Assembly (NCBI GenBank): GCA_016806645.1
Contig: JACSYO010001694.1
Location: forward strand, 2,899,501 to 2,963,500
Reading direction: 5' to 3'
Length of the DNA: 64,000 bases
Source of the DNA: Ophiodon elongatus
Lineage: Eukaryota; Chordata; Actinopteri; Perciformes; Hexagrammidae
In this document: positions 63,136 through 64,000 of the stretch, in pieces
Numbering within the stretch: the stretch's first letter is position 1
Layout of the letters: each line of letters begins with the position of its first letter
Translations under genes and position numbers: made by a program
Notes under the pieces: generated by a model
Told to the model about the DNA's origin: nothing
What the model saw: the letters and a program-made list of their open reading frames with translations, nothing else
Databases searched by the model: none

Positions 63136-64000
63136 GTCCCCTTTTACTGTATTTAGTGCTGAAGACCCTCGCGGCACATAGGAGAGTCTCAAATAGAAGC
63201 CCGAACGGAGCCTGGCTCCTGAAGGCATGTCCTCTCAGACTGATAACTTATAAGGAAGGGGAACGCAGAACATAACATATGGCTGAAATCCCTACAAGAA
63301 CTTGGAAGAGTTGAAAAAAATTTATAATTGTGTATTTGTTTTTTTGTTTTTGTTTTTTTGTTGTTTTTGATAATGCATACTACTTTGAAATATATGTGAC
63401 AGCACTAGCTGTTGTTTTACCTATTGGACTTGACATGAAGACTTTTGCAGCTATGGTGTCATAAAATGTACACTGAAGTTCTGTTGATTGCCACTGGGTG
63501 AGATTAAAAAAAGACCCCTGTCTTAAGCCATTAAAAGCACTATAACTATTTGAAAAGAGACATTGACCAAATTTGCTACTTTTTGAATAGCAATTTTTCA
63601 GATTTTGTCTGTAAGACTGGACAGTTTAAGTCAAGTAACATGAAATCCTAATACTGACTGAGGGATAGTCCTTTAAGACTCTAAATATTCAACATCTTGT
63701 ATGTACTTAGTTTCTTGGTGATATGTTTTGAAATATTTGTAACTCACGTATAAAATGTGGTTGTACATGTTGTAGAATTGTCTGCAATAGCCTTCTCTAA
63801 ACCTGATGTAGCATGGTACTCACCTGACCCTGTTACCCTCTGTAGTTAGTCACCTGTGATTATACTTGAGCGAAAACAACTGAGAAAAAAAAAAAGTTGA
63901 AAACCCTGCAAAAAATATGAAAAAAGGAAACGTTAAATCTAACGAGTAGAGTACTTTTAGTGTTTTGTTTTTTTCTTTGTATAATCCTTGAGGTTTACAG
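63136..64000 (+). other. cux2: cux2 3' UTR (at least in part)
   Basis: AT-rich sequence after the stop, with a T/G-rich run at about 63337-63370. No AATAAA occurs before the window ends. ATTAAA variants are at 63503-63508 and 63530-63535, and an A-rich run lies at 63885-63895. The transcript end may be at one of these or beyond the window. Confidence 0.7.

Overview
The window looks like genomic DNA from a ray-finned fish, most likely a percomorph-type teleost. Evidence for this is the AT-rich introns, the very frequent long (CA/GT)n microsatellites, and several interspersed repeat types I recognise from teleost genomes (tRNA-derived SINEs, fold-back MITE-like elements, an L2-type LINE tail, a decayed Tc1/mariner copy). 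The paralogue (cux2a or cux2b) and the species cannot be settled from the sequence alone.

One protein-coding gene is supported: the plus-strand orthologue of CUX2 (cut-like homeobox 2). I could chain 21 coding exons from 12646 to 63135. Their junction phases all agree, and together they give 1520 codons plus a TAA stop with no internal stop. The first coding exon (about 20 residues in known CUX2 proteins) and the promoter lie upstream of the window. Exon names w1 to w21 below count only the exons seen here. The assignment to CUX2 rather than CUX1 rests on the N-terminal exons, the linkers and the C-terminus, all of which follow CUX2.

Layout: 1-12645 is intron upstream of w1. 12646-15577 holds two small N-terminal exons. 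15578-37608 is a 22-kb intron with stretches that look like conserved non-coding DNA mixed with repeats. 37609-37687 is w3. 37688-47579 is a 9.9-kb intron rich in (GT)n. From 47580 to 63135 the gene is compact: w4-w13 encode the coiled-coil half, w14 all of Cut repeat 1, w15-w16 the linker with two similar helices and SUMO-type motifs, w16-w17 Cut repeat 2, w18-w19 Cut repeat 3, w20-w21 the homeodomain, and w21 the C-terminal repression-type region and the stop. The 3' UTR follows and has no AATAAA before the window ends.

The points most worth a second look are splicing oddities. The intron inside homeodomain helix 3 appears to use a GC donor (62156). The w12-w13 intron begins in a TATACA-type repeat and ends in a (GT)n array abutting the acceptor, resembling the TDP-43-regulated CFTR exon 9 arrangement. 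Other leads are clusters of Cut-type ATCGAT/ATTGAT sites in cux2's own introns, a perfect 14-bp hairpin at 44846-44877, two copies of a fold-back element, and a fossil Tc1 transposase in the intron that splits Cut repeat 2. I found no RNA gene, no second gene, and no clearly novel system.
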